From: Rhodococcoides trifolii
GTDB taxonomy: Bacteria; Actinomycetota; Actinomycetes; Mycobacteriales; Mycobacteriaceae
Reading direction: 5' to 3'
Length of the DNA: 64,000 bases
NCBI RefSeq assembly: GCF_014635345.1
Contig: NZ_BMCU01000003.1
Coordinates: 62,001-126,000 of the forward strand
Within the stretch, counting starts at the first letter, position 1. Each line of letters opens with the position of its first letter. A model generated the notes under the pieces. That model searched no databases. It was not told where the DNA came from and saw nothing but the letters and a program-made list of their open reading frames with translations. The position numbers and the translations under genes are program-made. Below are positions 1 through 10,507 of the stretch, one piece after another.

Positions 1-482
1 CCCACGATCGCGACCTTCTTGCCGGTACTGATGGTCGGCGGCGACGGCTCGATGGACCCGTTCGCCCACGCGACGTCCACGATGGTCTGCTCGATGCGCT
101 TGATGGTGACGCTGCCGCCCGTGTCGGGCTCGGAGATCGACAACACGCACGCCGACTCGCACGGAGCCGGGCAGATGCGTCCGGTGAACTCCGGGAAGTT
201 GTTCGTCGCGTGCAGACGATCGATGGCTGCGTCCCACCGGCCTCGCCGCACCAGGTCGTTCCACTCGGGAATGAGATTCCCCAGCGGGCAACCTGCCGTG
301 CCGGAGTGACAGAACGGGATGCCGCAGTCCATGCAGCGGCGCGCCTGCTCGGCCACCTCCTCGGTGCGCTCACCCATCGGCTGGGGGGCATACACCTCGC
401 GCCAGTCGCCGACGCGTTCGTCGACCGGGCGCTTGAGAGCATCCCTCTTGACGACCTTCAGGAATCCTTGTGGGTCAGCCAC
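1..482 (-). CDS. gltD: Glutamate synthase small subunit GltD (C-terminus cut by window edge)
   Basis: First 160 codons of the beta subunit of NADPH-dependent glutamate synthase. The subunit takes electrons from NADPH via FAD and passes them through Fe-S clusters to GltB, which makes two glutamates from glutamine and 2-oxoglutarate. GTG start at 482 ([13 protein letters not shown]) overlaps the gltB stop by 8 bases, so the pair should be translationally coupled. Visible are the Cys-rich cluster block [16 protein letters not shown] near residue 50 and [12 protein letters not shown] near residue 100. The first nucleotide-binding motif is just beginning at the edge (KKVAIVG). Cytoplasmic, cotranscribed with gltB. 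Identity is secure; the rest of the gene lies outside the window. Confidence 0.95.
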   Translation of the reverse strand, partial: MADPQGFLKVVKRDALKRPVDERVGDWREVYAPQPMGERTEEVAEQARRCMDCGIPFCHSGTAGCPLGNLIPEWNDLVRRGRWDAAIDRLHATNNFPEFTGRICPAPCESACVLSISEPDTGGSVTIKRIEQTIVDVAWANGSIEPSPPTISTGKKVAIV

Positions 483-3400
483 GTGCTGCCTCCATGATCG
501 CGGTGTCGACGTCGCGGCCCTCGGCGCGTGCCATCCGAGTGGCGTCGAGAACTCGTTGGTAGTCGATGGGCATGACTTTCGAGAATTGGGCGGAGCGTCG
601 CGGCCAGTCGGCGAGAATCGACGCTGCCACAGTCGAACCGGTGACGTCGCGGTGTTTCTCGACGACGTCGCGCAGCCACAGCAGGTCGTCCGGATCAGGG
701 GTCTGTATCTCGACCATGGCGGGGTTCACGTTCTTGGGATCGAGTGCGAGGACGAACGCGATGCCGCCGGACATTCCTGCCGCCATGTTGCGGCCGGTCG
801 GACCGAGAACGACACATCGACCACCGGTCATGTACTCGAAAGCGTGGTCGCCCACGCCTTCGTTGACGGTGATCGCTCCCGAGTTCCGGACGGCGAACCG
901 CTCCCCCACCCGTCCGCGGAGAAAGACCTCACCCGACGTCGCGCCGTACAGGATCGTGTTGCCCGCGATGACGTTGTCCTCCGGTACGAAGGAGACGTCC
1001 GAGGCCGGCCGCACGACGATGCGGCCACCGGACAGACCCTTGCCGACGTAGTCGTTGGCGTCGCCGATCAGATCGATCGTGATGCCCGGCGGCAGGAACG
1101 CGCCGAGCGATTGACCGGCCGATCCGGTGAACTCGATGTGGATGGTGTCGTCGGGCAACCCTGCTGCTCCGTAGCGGCGAGTCACCTCGGAACCCAGAAG
1201 GGTTCCGACAGTGCGGTTCACGTTGCGCACCGGTAGTTCGAGCCGCACCGGATGCGCATCTTCCAACGCTCCCTCGGACAGCTGGATCAAGGTGCGATCC
1301 AGCGCCAGGTCGAGCCCGTGGTCCTGATCGCGCAGCTTGCGCCGCTGCGTCATCTTGGCCCCGTGCGGATCGGTCGGAATGGCGAAGACGGACGACAGGT
1401 CGAGCCCTCGGCTCTTCCAGTGCGCCACACCGTCGGCGGTGTTCAACACGTCGGCGCGGCCCACTGCTTCGTCGATGCTGCGGAAACCCAGCTGCGCCAG
1501 GTAGTTCCGCACGTCCTGTGCGATGAATCGGAAGAATTCCTCGACGAACTCGGGCTTGCCGTTGAACCGCTTGCGCAGTTCGGGGTTCTGCGTCGCGACA
1601 CCCACCGGACAGGTATCGAGGTGGCACACCCGCATCATGATGCAGCCGGCCACGATGAGCGGGGCGGTGGAGAATCCGAATTCCTCGGCACCCAGCAGCG
1701 CAGCGACGACGACGTCTCGCCCCGTGCGCATACCGCCGTCGGCCTGGACGGTGATTCGGTCACGAAGCCCGTTCAGGACCAGCGTCTGCTGGGCGTCGGC
1801 GAGACCCACCTCCCACGGCGCACCGGCGTGCTTGAGCGACGTCAGGGGCGCAGCTCCCGTTCCGCCGTCGTAGCCCGAGATGAGGACGACGTCGGCGTGG
1901 GCCTTGCTCACACCGGTCGCAACCGTTCCGACACCGACCGAACTCACCAGTTTGACGTGCACACGGGCGTTTTCGTTCGCGTTCTTCAGATCGTGGATCA
2001 ACTGAGCCAGATCCTCGATGGAGTAGATGTCGTGATGCGGCGGCGGTGAGATCAAGCCGACGCCGGGCGTCGAGTGCCGCGTCTTCGCCACCCACGGGTA
2101 CACCTTGTATCCCGGAAGCTGGCCGCCCTCACCCGGTTTGGCGCCCTGCGCCATCTTGATCTGGATGTCGGTGGCGTTGACGAGGTAGTCGCTGGTGACC
2201 CCGAACCGGCCGCTGGCCACCTGCTTGACCGCGCTGCGTCGCTCGAGGTCGTAGAGCCGGTCGGTGTCTTCCCCGCCCTCACCGGAGTTCGATCGTCCGC
2301 CGAGGTGGTTCATGGCGACGGCCATCGTCTCGTGCGCTTCCGCCGAGATCGACCCGTAGCTCATCGCGCCGGTATTGAAGCGAGTGACGATCGACTCGAC
2401 AGATTCCACCTCGTCGAGCGGAACCGGCTCGCGTAGCGTCTCGTCGAACCCGAACAGGCCGCGCAACGCGCCGCCCTCGCGGGTGAGGCGGTCGACCTCG
2501 TCGGTGTACTTCTGGAACACCTCGTACCTACCGGTCCGGGTGGCGTGCTGCAGCAGGAACACCGTCTCCGGTGTGAACAGGTGCAGTTCGCCTTCGCGTC
2601 GGAACTGGTACTCCCCGCCGACGTCGAGTCGACGATGCACACGATCGGTGGGGTTCTCGGGGTACGCACGTCGGTGCCGCAGCTTGACCTCTTCCGCGAG
2701 GACGTCGATCCCGACGCCTCCGAGCTTGCTGACGGTGCCCTTGAAGTACTCCCGCACGACCTCCTTGTCGAGACCCACAGCCTCGAAAACCTGTGCGCCC
2801 GTGTAGGACCCGACGGTCGAGATGCCCATCTTGGACATGACCTTGAGCACACCCTTGCCCAGGCCTTTGAGGTAGTTACGTACCGCCTGAGTGGGCTCGA
2901 CGCCCGTCAGTTCCCCCTCGCCGACGAGGTCCTCGATCGATTCCATGGCCAGGTACGGGTTGACCGCCGCGGCTCCGAAACCGATGAGCAGCGCCAAATG
3001 ATGCACCTCGCGGGCGTCGCCGGACTCGACCACCAACGCGACCTTCGTGCGCTCCTTGGTCCGCACCAGGTGGTGATGGACCGCCGACGTCGCCAACAGC
3101 GACGGGATGGGAGCGCGGGTGTGATCGGAGTCGCGGTCGGAGATGATCAAGGTGCTGTACCCGGCCGCGATGGCCTCGCTGGCGCGGATGCGTAGGTCCT
3201 CGATGGCCTCGGCCAACCCGTCGCCGCCGCGTTCCACGTCGTACAGCGCACGCAGAACGGTGGCCGACAAGCCGGGGTGATCACCGTCGTCGTCGATATG
3301 AATGATCTTGTTCAGGTCGTCGTTGTCCAGGACGGGCCACGGCAGTTCGATCTGTCGGCACGACGCCGCGGTGGGAGCGAGCAGGTTCTGCTCCGGGCCC

Positions 3401-5082
3401 ATGACGCGCGAGAGCGAGGTCACGATCTCCTCGCGGATCGCGTCGAGCGGCGGGTTGGTCACCTGAGCGAAGAGTTCGATGAAGTAGTCGTAGAGCTGAC
3501 GCGAGCGCTGCGACAGCACGGCGGGCGGGGTGTCGGTTCCCATCGAGCCGAGCGGCTCACCGCCGGACGCTGCCATCGGAACGAGCAGCAGCCGCAGATC
3601 CTCCTCCGTGTACCCGAAGGCGACCTGACGTCGGACGACCGAATCGTGGTTGTACTGGATGTGCGCTCGCGGCGGGAGGGTGTTGATGTTCAGCAGACCG
3701 GCGTGCAACCACTCGTCGTAGGGATGTGCGGACGCCAGTTGCGCCTTGATTTCTTCGTCGGGAACGAGTCGTCCCGCAACGGTGTCGACGAGAAACATCT
3801 TGCCGGGCTCGAGGCGCCCCTTCGCCACGACCTCGGACTGCGCGACGTCGAGCACCCCCGCCTCGCTCGCGAGAATGATCTTGTCGTCGGCCGTGCGCCA
3901 CCAGCGCCCGGGCCGTAAACCGTTGCGGTCCAACGTAGCTCCGACGTATGCACCGTCGGTGAACGTGACGCACGCGGGTCCGTCCCAGGCTTCCATCATC
4001 GAGGAGTGGAACTGGTAGAACGCCCGCACCTTGGGATCCATCGTGGCGTCGTTCTCCCAGGGTTCGGGAACCATCATCATCACTGCGTGCGGAACACTTC
4101 GTCCGCCCAGGTGCAGCAGTTCGAGCACCTCGTCGAGCGAGACCGAGTCCGACGCATCAGGTGTACAGATCGGGTACAGGCGAGTGAGGTCACCGGGAAT
4201 GACATCACTGGCGAGCATGGCCTCGCGAGCGCGCATCCGGTTGCGGTTGCCCTTGACAGTGTTGATCTCACCGTTGTGCGCGACGAAGCGGTGCGGGTGA
4301 GCCAACGGCCAGGACGGAAAGGTGTTCGTGGAGAAGCGGCTGTGCACGATGGCGATCGCGCTCGAACACAGCGGGTTACGCAGCTCGGGGAAGTACAGGG
4401 GCAGCTGCATCGTGGTGAGCATGCCCTTGAACGTCATGGTGCGGGACGAGAGCGACGGGAAGAAGACACCACTGCCCTCTTCCTCGATCTCGTTCGTCAC
4501 CTGCTCGGACCGTTTTCTCAGCGCGTAGACGAGACGATCGAGATCCAGGCCGGACGGGCGCACACCGTTCTTCGCCGGAGCAGCGACGAACAGGTAGCGC
4601 ATGAACGGCATGCACCCGAGCGCAGTGAGGCCGACGTCGGCGGCGTCGGGGTCGACGGCGACGTCCTTCCACCCGAGAACCTCGAGGTTTTCCTCCGCCG
4701 CAATCGATTCGATGCGAGCCACCGCGGCGTTGCGCTCGCGTACACCCTGTGGAAGGAAGCAGATACCGGCCGCGTAGCTGTTCGCGCCGTCGTCGGACGG
4801 TGCCGGCAGATCGAAGTCCACCACGTCGGCCAAGAACTCGGCCGGAAGCTGGATGAGGATTCCGGCGCCGTCACCGCTGTTGGGTTCGGCACCCGCGGCA
4901 CCGCGATGTTCGAGGTTCTCCAAGGCGAGCAGCGCGTCCGAGACGATCGAGTGAGATCGCCGTCCCTGGATGTCGGCGACCATCGCGACACCGCACGAGT
5001 CGGTTTCCTGCGCCGGGTCGTACAGACCCTGCTCCGCGGGCAACTGGGAAAACAGCACTTCGGTCACCTCCGGGACGGCCAC
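475..5082 (-). CDS. gltB: Glutamate synthase large subunit GltB
   Basis: Alpha subunit of NADPH-GOGAT, about 1,530 residues, the normal length. The N-terminal class II glutamine amidotransferase domain carries the catalytic Cys in DSCGVAM (residue 30 from the longest start), normally exposed by removal of a short propeptide. A central domain, an FMN-binding synthase barrel with the [3Fe-4S] ligands CxxxxxCxxxxC near residues 1145-1157 ([12 protein letters not shown]), and a C-terminal beta-helix domain follow. The longest start is GTG at 5082 with no clear ribosome site. A GTG at 5058 is preceded by GGAGG with an 8-base gap and would place the Cys at residue 22, so 5058 is probably the true start. 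First gene of the gltBD operon; 5083-5240 upstream is non-coding, with no promoter I could call. Confidence 0.97.
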   Translation of the reverse strand: MAVPEVTEVLFSQLPAEQGLYDPAQETDSCGVAMVADIQGRRSHSIVSDALLALENLEHRGAAGAEPNSGDGAGILIQLPAEFLADVVDFDLPAPSDDGANSYAAGICFLPQGVRERNAAVARIESIAAEENLEVLGWKDVAVDPDAADVGLTALGCMPFMRYLFVAAPAKNGVRPSGLDLDRLVYALRKRSEQVTNEIEEEGSGVFFPSLSSRTMTFKGMLTTMQLPLYFPELRNPLCSSAIAIVHSRFSTNTFPSWPLAHPHRFVAHNGEINTVKGNRNRMRAREAMLASDVIPGDLTRLYPICTPDASDSVSLDEVLELLHLGGRSVPHAVMMMVPEPWENDATMDPKVRAFYQFHSSMMEAWDGPACVTFTDGAYVGATLDRNGLRPGRWWRTADDKIILASEAGVLDVAQSEVVAKGRLEPGKMFLVDTVAGRLVPDEEIKAQLASAHPYDEWLHAGLLNINTLPPRAHIQYNHDSVVRRQVAFGYTEEDLRLLLVPMAASGGEPLGSMGTDTPPAVLSQRSRQLYDYFIELFAQVTNPPLDAIREEIVTSLSRVMGPEQNLLAPTAASCRQIELPWPVLDNDDLNKIIHIDDDGDHPGLSATVLRALYDVERGGDGLAEAIEDLRIRASEAIAAGYSTLIISDRDSDHTRAPIPSLLATSAVHHHLVRTKERTKVALVVESGDAREVHHLALLIGFGAAAVNPYLAMESIEDLVGEGELTGVEPTQAVRNYLKGLGKGVLKVMSKMGISTVGSYTGAQVFEAVGLDKEVVREYFKGTVSKLGGVGIDVLAEEVKLRHRRAYPENPTDRVHRRLDVGGEYQFRREGELHLFTPETVFLLQHATRTGRYEVFQKYTDEVDRLTREGGALRGLFGFDETLREPVPLDEVESVESIVTRFNTGAMSYGSISAEAHETMAVAMNHLGGRSNSGEGGEDTDRLYDLERRSAVKQVASGRFGVTSDYLVNATDIQIKMAQGAKPGEGGQLPGYKVYPWVAKTRHSTPGVGLISPPPHHDIYSIEDLAQLIHDLKNANENARVHVKLVSSVGVGTVATGVSKAHADVVLISGYDGGTGAAPLTSLKHAGAPWEVGLADAQQTLVLNGLRDRITVQADGGMRTGRDVVVAALLGAEEFGFSTAPLIVAGCIMMRVCHLDTCPVGVATQNPELRKRFNGKPEFVEEFFRFIAQDVRNYLAQLGFRSIDEAVGRADVLNTADGVAHWKSRGLDLSSVFAIPTDPHGAKMTQRRKLRDQDHGLDLALDRTLIQLSEGALEDAHPVRLELPVRNVNRTVGTLLGSEVTRRYGAAGLPDDTIHIEFTGSAGQSLGAFLPPGITIDLIGDANDYVGKGLSGGRIVVRPASDVSFVPEDNVIAGNTILYGATSGEVFLRGRVGERFAVRNSGAITVNEGVGDHAFEYMTGGRCVVLGPTGRNMAAGMSGGIAFVLALDPKNVNPAMVEIQTPDPDDLLWLRDVVEKHRDVTGSTVAASILADWPRRSAQFSKVMPIDYQRVLDATRMARAEGRDVDTAIMEAARG

Positions 5083-5240
5083 TCGTCGCCGACCCGGTTT
5101 CGGGGTGGGGCGACACAGGATGGCACGAACGAAAAACGCTATCGGGATCTACCGGGACAGCGTCGGCCCGAAGAGGCAAGTGGAGAACGAACCGCCGGGA
5201 CCCTGACGTTCGGGTTACCGGGCAGTTCTGTTGGAGCGTA

Positions 5241-5738
5241 TCAGTTCTTCAGCAGACGACCCGCGCCGTCACGCGGTGTACCGGTGAGCAGGATGACGCC
5301 GTCGACTATGGCCCAGATACCGGTGGCGAACAGCACCGGGAGTCCGAGCAGCGCACCGATGAGAGTGAAGATCAACAAGTAGCTCACGACGGTCAGGACG
5401 GCCATGGCAATACCGATGCCGTTCGAGCCCATGTAGAACCGGCCGATACCGATGGGCAGCCCCACGAATACGGGCACGATCTGCAGCAGGCCGGCCAGCA
5501 GCTTGGACTTGTCCGAGAACGGCTCGCCGGTCAGCGGGTCCCGGCCGTACGGCGCACCGGGATCAACGGGCGCACCGTATCCGGGCTGGGCGAACGGTTG
5601 TTGGTACTGGGGTTGCTGGTACTGGGGTTGCTGGTACTGGGGTTGCTGGTACTGCGGCTGCTCGTATTGCGGCTGACCGTGATCGTCCGGCGCGGTCGGA
5701 AACTTCTTCGTCAGATCTGGTCGGTCCGGTTCCGTCAC
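5241..5738 (-). CDS. TM2-domain membrane protein with Gln/Pro/Tyr repeat tail
   Basis: Predicted 165-residue inner-membrane protein. The N-terminal third is a low-complexity cytoplasmic tail built of about five QPQYQ-type pentapeptides encoded by 15-bp tandem units. The C-terminal part has the TM2 pattern: a first helix (LLAGLLQIVPVFVGLPIGIGRF), the polar GRFYMGSNGIGIA turn, and two further helical stretches (VLTVVSYLLIFTLIGALLG and LFATGIWAIVDGVILL). GTG start at 5738 overlaps the lgt stop by 4 bases (GTGA), so it is a distal gene of the trp-lgt operon. TM2 proteins have no settled biochemical role in bacteria. Repeat number probably varies between strains. The family call rests on motif appearance only. 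Confidence 0.8.
   Translation of the reverse strand: MTEPDRPDLTKKFPTAPDDHGQPQYEQPQYQQPQYQQPQYQQPQYQQPFAQPGYGAPVDPGAPYGRDPLTGEPFSDKSKLLAGLLQIVPVFVGLPIGIGRFYMGSNGIGIAMAVLTVVSYLLIFTLIGALLGLPVLFATGIWAIVDGVILLTGTPRDGAGRLLKN
5596..5670 (+). repeat. 15-bp tandem repeat, five units, coding
   Basis: Five consecutive 15-base units (consensus GGTTGCTGGTACTGG on the plus strand), the last two diverged at a few positions. They lie inside the TM2-domain gene and, read on the minus strand, encode pentapeptides of the QPQYQ type. The unit length is a multiple of three, so copy-number change keeps the frame. Confidence 0.9.
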
Positions 5739-6715
5739 GACGTCTTGTCCCTTCCCGCGTCGGTAGTGGAGTCGGCGGTGTCCACGGACACAGTGTCCGT
5801 CGTTTCGCCCCCTTCGTCCAGCTCTGACGTCGGGATCGGGTCTGCGTCGTCGGACCGCAACGTCTCGGGATCCTCGCGGCCCTTGCGCGCGAACACGATG
5901 TACAGCGCGGCGAGGGCGAACACGATGCCCGAGGTGAACGAGTTGATGCGGATGCCGGCGATCTCGGTTGCGTAATCCGAGCGCATGAGCTCGACGACGA
6001 ATCGACCGACGCAGTAGCCCGCCACGTAGAGGGCGAACAACCGACCGTGGCCGATCCGGAACCGACGGTCCACGACGACGAGCAGGACGACGATGACGAC
6101 GTTCCACAGCAACTCGTACAGGAACGTCGGATGCACGACGCGCTCGACGAGCCCGGTGGAAATTCCGTTCAGCGAATCGTTGCGTCCGTTCGCGTCGACG
6201 CGCTCGTAGATCTCGAGGCCCCAGGGAACGGTCGTCTCACGGCCGTAGAGCTCCTGGTTGAAGTAGTTGCCGATACGGCCGATCGCCTGCGCCAGAAGGA
6301 TGCCGGGAGCGACTGCGTCTCCGAACGCGGGAAGTGGAATCCCTCTGCGGCGGCACGCAATCCACGCGCCGACTCCACCGAGTAGAACGGCCCCCCAGAT
6401 ACCGAGGCCGCCTTGCCAGATCTTGAGTGCGTCGACCGGGTTTCCGCCCTCGCCGAAGTACGTCGATGCGTCGGTGGCGACGTGGTAGAGCCGCCCGCCG
6501 ATCAGTCCGAACGGGACCGCCCACACGGCGACGTCGAGCACGGTGCCTTTGGTACCGCCGCGGGCAACCCACCGGCGGTCACCCCACACGATCGCGATGA
6601 CGATACCGACGATGATGAAGAACGCGTATGCGCGCAGGGCCAGCGGGCCCACGTGCCACACGCCCTGAGGCGGACTCGGAATGTACGCGAGGACAGCGGT
6701 ACCGGGTGACGTCAC
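5735..6715 (-). CDS. lgt: Prolipoprotein diacylglyceryl transferase Lgt
   Basis: Integral membrane enzyme that transfers diacylglycerol from phosphatidylglycerol to the lipobox Cys of prolipoproteins, the first step of lipoprotein maturation. 326 residues. The signature GRIGNYFNQELYG is present, as are HPTFLYELLWN and the N-terminal RAYAFFIIVGIVIAIVWG helix, together with about seven hydrophobic segments. The C-terminal 45 residues are an acidic, Asp/Thr-rich cytoplasmic tail, common in actinobacterial Lgt. GTG start at 6715 overlaps the trpA stop by 4 bases (GTGA). Position after trpA matches the mycobacterial trp-lgt order. At least two predicted lipoproteins in this window are likely substrates. 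Confidence 0.97.
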   Translation of the reverse strand: MTSPGTAVLAYIPSPPQGVWHVGPLALRAYAFFIIVGIVIAIVWGDRRWVARGGTKGTVLDVAVWAVPFGLIGGRLYHVATDASTYFGEGGNPVDALKIWQGGLGIWGAVLLGGVGAWIACRRRGIPLPAFGDAVAPGILLAQAIGRIGNYFNQELYGRETTVPWGLEIYERVDANGRNDSLNGISTGLVERVVHPTFLYELLWNVVIVVLLVVVDRRFRIGHGRLFALYVAGYCVGRFVVELMRSDYATEIAGIRINSFTSGIVFALAALYIVFARKGREDPETLRSDDADPIPTSELDEGGETTDTVSVDTADSTTDAGRDKTS

Positions 6716-7536
6716 GACGCCACGGTAGCCGAACGCACACCCTCGGCGAGCTCGGCCGTCAGCGCTGCCACGGCGTCGATTCCGTCGTCGACCGCGGACA
6801 CCAGCGCCGAGCCGACGATCACCGCGTCGGCGTAGGCGGCGATCTCCGCAGCCTGCGCACCGGAGCGCACACCGAGACCGACGCCCACCGGAATGCGAGA
6901 GTGCTCGCGAATACGTGCCACCAAGGCGGGCGCCATGGACGAGACGGTGTCGCGTGCTCCGGTCACGCCCATGGTCGAGGCCGCGTAGACGAAGCCGCTG
7001 CTCGACTCGATGGTGCGTGCGAGCCTCTCCTCCGTCGAGGACGGAGCGACGAGGAAGATGCGATCGAGGTGCTGCTCCTCGGACGCGGCGAGCCAGTCGG
7101 TTGCCTCGTCCGGGATGAGATCGGGGGTGATCATGCCGAGGCCGCCGGCCGCTGCGAGATCGCGAGCGAACGCGTCGACTCCGTAACGCATGACCGGGTT
7201 CCAGTACGTCATCACCACGGCGTTGCCGCCCGCGGACGCGATGGCGTCGACCACGGTGAAGACGTCGCGTACGTGCGCGCCGTTTCGACGAGCGGTGTCC
7301 GCGGCCGCCGCGATGGTCGGTCCGTCCATGACCGGATCGGAGTACGGAATTCCGACTTCGATGATGTCGCAACCGGAATCGACCATGGCACGCACCACGT
7401 CGATCGACCCGGGCACCGTCGGGAATCCGGCCGGGAGGTATCCGACGAGTGCGGCGCGCCCCTCGGACCGGGTTGCCTCGAAAACGGAAGCCAAGTTGCC
7501 TCGGGAAGGCTTGGGGTCGGTCGGGGCGGAAGTCAC
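6712..7536 (-). CDS. trpA: Tryptophan synthase alpha subunit TrpA
   Basis: Cleaves indole-3-glycerol phosphate to indole and glyceraldehyde 3-phosphate; the indole is channelled to TrpB. 274 residues from a GTG at 7536 ([13 protein letters not shown]), which overlaps the trpB stop by 4 bases. A GTG 12 codons upstream lies inside trpB and is less likely. TIM-barrel motifs are intact: [14 protein letters not shown] gives catalytic Glu60 and Asp71, and [12 protein letters not shown] forms the phosphate-binding loop. Last biosynthetic gene of the trp operon, followed directly by lgt. Confidence 0.97.
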   Translation of the reverse strand: MTSAPTDPKPSRGNLASVFEATRSEGRAALVGYLPAGFPTVPGSIDVVRAMVDSGCDIIEVGIPYSDPVMDGPTIAAAADTARRNGAHVRDVFTVVDAIASAGGNAVVMTYWNPVMRYGVDAFARDLAAAGGLGMITPDLIPDEATDWLAASEEQHLDRIFLVAPSSTEERLARTIESSSGFVYAASTMGVTGARDTVSSMAPALVARIREHSRIPVGVGLGVRSGAQAAEIAAYADAVIVGSALVSAVDDGIDAVAALTAELAEGVRSATVAS

Positions 7537-8810
7537 GTCACGTTGCCCTTCTCGTCGATGATGCCGAACCACTTCGCAGCAGTGTCCATGTCCTTGTCAC
7601 CGCGTCCCGACATGTTCACGAGGATGACGGCGCCCTCGCCCAGTTCCTGCCCGAGCTTCAACGCACCGGCGACGGCGTGGGCGGATTCGATGGCCGGGAT
7701 GATTCCTTCGCGGCGCGAGCACAACCGCATGGCGTCCATGGCTTCGGAGTCCGTGATGGGTCGGTACTCGGCCCGCCCGATGTCGTTGAGGTACGAGTGC
7801 TCCGGTCCGACACCCGGGTAGTCGAGACCGGCGGAGATCGAGTGGGAGTCGACGGTCTGGCCGTCCTCGTCCTGCAGCAGGTACGAGAACGCGCCGTGCA
7901 GCGCACCCGGCGATCCCGCACCGATGGTGGCGGCGTGGCGACCGGTCTCGATTCCGTCGCCGGCAGCTTCGTAGCCGATGAGCCGTACACCCGGATCGTC
8001 GATGAACGCATGGAAGATGCCGATGGCGTTGGAACCACCCCCGACGCACGCGGCGATCGCGTCGGGCAGCCGGCCGAGGCTTGCCTGCACCTGGGCGCGC
8101 GCTTCGAGTCCGATGACGCGCTGGAAGTCGCGAACCATCATCGGGAACGGGTGCGGGCCTGCGACGGTGCCGAAGCAGTAGTACGTGTTGTCCGCGTGGC
8201 TGACCCAGTCGCGGAGCGCTTCGTTGATCGCGTCCTTCAAGGTGCGCGAACCGGACTGCACCGCAACGACATCGGAGCCGAGCAACTTCATGCGAGCAAC
8301 GTTCAGGGCTTGCCGCTCGGTGTCGACCTCGCCCATGTAGACCACGCACTCGAGGCCGAGCAGAGCGCAGGCCGTGGCTGTGGCCACACCGTGCTGACCG
8401 GCGCCGGTCTCGGCGATGATGCGGGTCTTGCCCATGCGCTTGGCAAGGAGAACTTGACCGAGGACGTTGTTGATCTTGTGCGAACCCGTGTGATTGAGGT
8501 CTTCGCGCTTGAACAGGATTCGGGCACCGCCGGCGAACTCGGCCAGCCTCGTCGCCTCGAAGACGGGTGACGGACGCCCGGTGTAGTCCCGCTGCAGACG
8601 GTCGAGCTCCTCGAGGAACCCCTCGTCGATCCGCGCCTTCGCGTACTCCGCCGTCACCTCTTCGATGACGCCCATCAGGGCCTCGGGGACGTAGCGACCG
8701 CCGTATTTACCGAAGTGCCCGAGAGCATCCGGGTCGTGGGTGGTCCGCTCGGAGATTCCTGAGCTCGTACTCGGGAGGCCGCCTGCGTTCGATCGATAGC
8801 TGGTACTCAC
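7533..8810 (-). CDS. trpB: Tryptophan synthase beta subunit TrpB
   Basis: PLP enzyme that condenses indole and serine into tryptophan. 425 residues. The Schiff-base Lys is Lys112 in [10 protein letters not shown]; the phosphate-binding GGGSNAIG is also present, and GRYVPEAL near the N-terminus is typical of the classical TrpB1 type that pairs with TrpA. GTG start at 8810. An 83-base gap to trpC is the first real gap in this part of the operon and contains a diverged copy of the repeat found in nadB. Overlaps trpA by 4 bases. Confidence 0.97.
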   Translation of the reverse strand: MSTSYRSNAGGLPSTSSGISERTTHDPDALGHFGKYGGRYVPEALMGVIEEVTAEYAKARIDEGFLEELDRLQRDYTGRPSPVFEATRLAEFAGGARILFKREDLNHTGSHKINNVLGQVLLAKRMGKTRIIAETGAGQHGVATATACALLGLECVVYMGEVDTERQALNVARMKLLGSDVVAVQSGSRTLKDAINEALRDWVSHADNTYYCFGTVAGPHPFPMMVRDFQRVIGLEARAQVQASLGRLPDAIAACVGGGSNAIGIFHAFIDDPGVRLIGYEAAGDGIETGRHAATIGAGSPGALHGAFSYLLQDEDGQTVDSHSISAGLDYPGVGPEHSYLNDIGRAEYRPITDSEAMDAMRLCSRREGIIPAIESAHAVAGALKLGQELGEGAVILVNMSGRGDKDMDTAAKWFGIIDEKGNVT

Positions 8811-8865
8811 GCCGTCAAGTCTCCCCCACCGAGCTCGGGAGTTCGTGAGCGGGTGCCTACCATTT

Positions 8866-8892
8866 CCCGACCGGCCTCCGGCCTACCCGCAG
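8866..8892. repeat. Diverged copy of the nadB repeat in the trpC-trpB gap
   Basis: The core GACCGGCCTCCGGCCTACCC followed by GCAGTT matches the 33-bp units at 29092-29157 at all but about two positions over roughly 26 bases. It sits in the non-coding gap between trpC and trpB, abutting the trpC stop. The core contains two GGCC arms around TCC, so it could form a short hairpin, as REP elements do. Whether it is a REP family can only be settled by a genome-wide count. Confidence 0.6.
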
Positions 8893-8893
8893 T

Positions 8894-9703
8894 TCAGCGA
8901 GAAGGCTTCGGGCACGACGGATGCGTGCCCGCGGTCACCAGATCGCGCACCGCCGAGCGAGGATCACCGCTGGTGACGAGACCTTCACCGACGAGCACCG
9001 CATCTGCGCCCGCTCCCGCGTACGCGAGCAGGTCTGCAGTTCCCCGCACGCCCGATTCCGCTACGCGTATCACCTCCGACGGCAGTCCCGGCGCGATGCG
9101 CCCGAACGTGTCGGTGTCGACTTCGAGCGTCTTGAGATTGCGGGCATTGACACCGATGACCTTCGCGCCGGCGGTCAGGGCTCGATCGGCTTCCTCCTCG
9201 GTGTGGACCTCGACGAGCGCGGTCATACCGAGCGACTCCGTGCGGTCGAGAAGCGATTCGAGCGCGTCCTGCTCGAGCGCGGCGACGATCAGCAAAATCA
9301 TGTCCGCACCGTGGGCTCGCGCCTCGTGGATCTGGTACGGGCCGACGATGAAGTCCTTGCGCAGGATGGGGATCGACACTGCACGACGCACCGAGTCCAG
9401 GTCGTCCAGCGATCCGCGGAAGCGGCGCTCCTCGGTGAGCACGCTGATGATGCGGGCGCCGCCCTCTTCGTACGCGAGGGCGAGTTCGGCGGGATCCTTG
9501 ATGTCGGCGAGAGCGCCCTTGGACGGGCTGGCTCGCTTGACCTCGGCGATGACGCCGATTCCGGTTTCGATCAGTGCGGCAGCGGCGTCGAGCGGCGGCC
9601 GAGCTGCCTTCGCGGCGGCCTTCACGCTGGCGAAATCGAGGACGGACTCCCGTGCTGCTGCGTCTGCACGCGCCCCGTCGAGAATAGAATCGAGAACAGT
9701 CAT
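8894..9703 (-). CDS. trpC: Indole-3-glycerol phosphate synthase TrpC
   Basis: Closes the indole ring: carboxyphenylaminodeoxyribulose 5-phosphate to indole-3-glycerol phosphate. 269 residues, monofunctional, with no fused TrpF domain. The family motif [13 protein letters not shown], the catalytic-region [17 protein letters not shown], and [10 protein letters not shown] near the C-terminus are all present. ATG start at 9703. Because trpF is absent from the operon, its substrate must come from PriA (14556-15290). A 168-base gap separates it from the upstream membrane gene and contains a hairpin with a T tract. Confidence 0.97.
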   Translation of the reverse strand: MTVLDSILDGARADAAARESVLDFASVKAAAKAARPPLDAAAALIETGIGVIAEVKRASPSKGALADIKDPAELALAYEEGGARIISVLTEERRFRGSLDDLDSVRRAVSIPILRKDFIVGPYQIHEARAHGADMILLIVAALEQDALESLLDRTESLGMTALVEVHTEEEADRALTAGAKVIGVNARNLKTLEVDTDTFGRIAPGLPSEVIRVAESGVRGTADLLAYAGAGADAVLVGEGLVTSGDPRSAVRDLVTAGTHPSCPKPSR

Positions 9704-9783
9704 TTTTCGGCCCCCGCATCCTTTCCGACAGGCTCCGATGTGGAGAAGCCCATCCGGTGATCACAGACTAGAGCCCTAGCGCA

Positions 9784-9798
9784 CGATGGGTCCCATCG
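9784..9798. other. Perfect inverted repeat upstream of trpC
   Basis: CGATGGG and CCCATCG flank a single T, giving a 7-base perfect inverted repeat about 80 bases upstream of trpC. With so short a loop it is more likely a protein-binding site or chance than an RNA hairpin. No function is assigned. Confidence 0.35.
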
Positions 9799-9810
9799 GG
9801 TATCCGGGCG

Positions 9811-9836
9811 AAAAAGTGTGTGCACTGTTACACACA
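9811..9836 (-). terminator. Terminator- or attenuator-like hairpin inside the trp operon
   Basis: Read on the minus strand, arms TGTGTG and CACACA (6 bp) flank an 8-base loop and are followed directly by five T residues. The site lies about 35 bases after the stop of the Trp-associated membrane gene and 108 bases before trpC. It could cut transcription between trpE and trpCBA or be a weak intrinsic terminator. The stem is A/T-G/C mixed and short, so efficiency may be low. Confidence 0.4.
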
Positions 9837-9871
9837 TACCGACCGGCCGGGACGTGCAGGTAGGGCCCGGA

Positions 9872-10507
9872 TCACCGCGGCGGGCGCCGGTCGTCGGTCG
9901 GATCGAGACCGGAATCGAGTGCGTCCCATAATGCGCGTTCGCTCGGCTCGTCGTTCGTGTCGTCCGCGGCCTCGACGGCTCTCTCCGCCTCGGCTCGCCG
10001 CACGGCGGGGGCGTCGTACTTGGACGAGAGGCCCCCGTGGGACGGCGGAGTGCGGCAGAGCAGTACCGCAGCCACCAGGGCGCACACGGCGCCGACGACC
10101 ACAACTGCCGCCGGAACCCGGGACACGTCCAGCGTCGTCACCTCGGCTCGCGCCGGTAGCTCGGCGAGACTCGCACCCCGATCGGCGTCGGCGCCGCCGA
10201 AAAGGAGAGACACGGCCGGAACGAGTGCTCCGATCGATACGGCCGCCACCAGCAGCCCGATCAGAATGGACCAACGCCCTCGGACGGCGAACATCGCTGC
10301 GACGGCAGCCACGAGGGCGAGGGCGAGCGGGGTGGTCGCGGCCGCCCAGGTGCCGCCGTCGAGAGCAGACGTGCGTTCCTCTCCGAGCCCGTCCACGGAC
10401 GACACGGTCACCCACGTCATCCGCGACGCCGCCCACAGGCAGAGCGCGGCGATCACGAGCAGCAGCGCGGTCAGGGCAGTGGCCCTGCGCGCGCTGGTTC
10501 GACTCAC
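9872..10507 (-). CDS. Trp biosynthesis-associated membrane protein (TIGR02234 type)
   Basis: 211-residue protein with four predicted membrane helices ([58 protein letters not shown] and [20 protein letters not shown]) and a hydrophilic C-terminal tail. A membrane gene of this shape between trpE and trpC is a conserved feature of actinobacteria (Rv1610 in M. tuberculosis). Function is unknown; a role in precursor or tryptophan transport is only a guess from location. GTG start at 10507 overlaps the trpE stop by 4 bases (GTGA), indicating coupled translation with the first pathway enzyme. Confidence 0.85.
   Translation of the reverse strand: MSRTSARRATALTALLLVIAALCLWAASRMTWVTVSSVDGLGEERTSALDGGTWAAATTPLALALVAAVAAMFAVRGRWSILIGLLVAAVSIGALVPAVSLLFGGADADRGASLAELPARAEVTTLDVSRVPAAVVVVGAVCALVAAVLLCRTPPSHGGLSSKYDAPAVRRAEAERAVEAADDTNDEPSERALWDALDSGLDPTDDRRPPR

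Noticed and set aside
5596-5670. Short CRISPR-like array
   Set aside because: 15-bp units without spacers, inside a coding frame, no cas genes.
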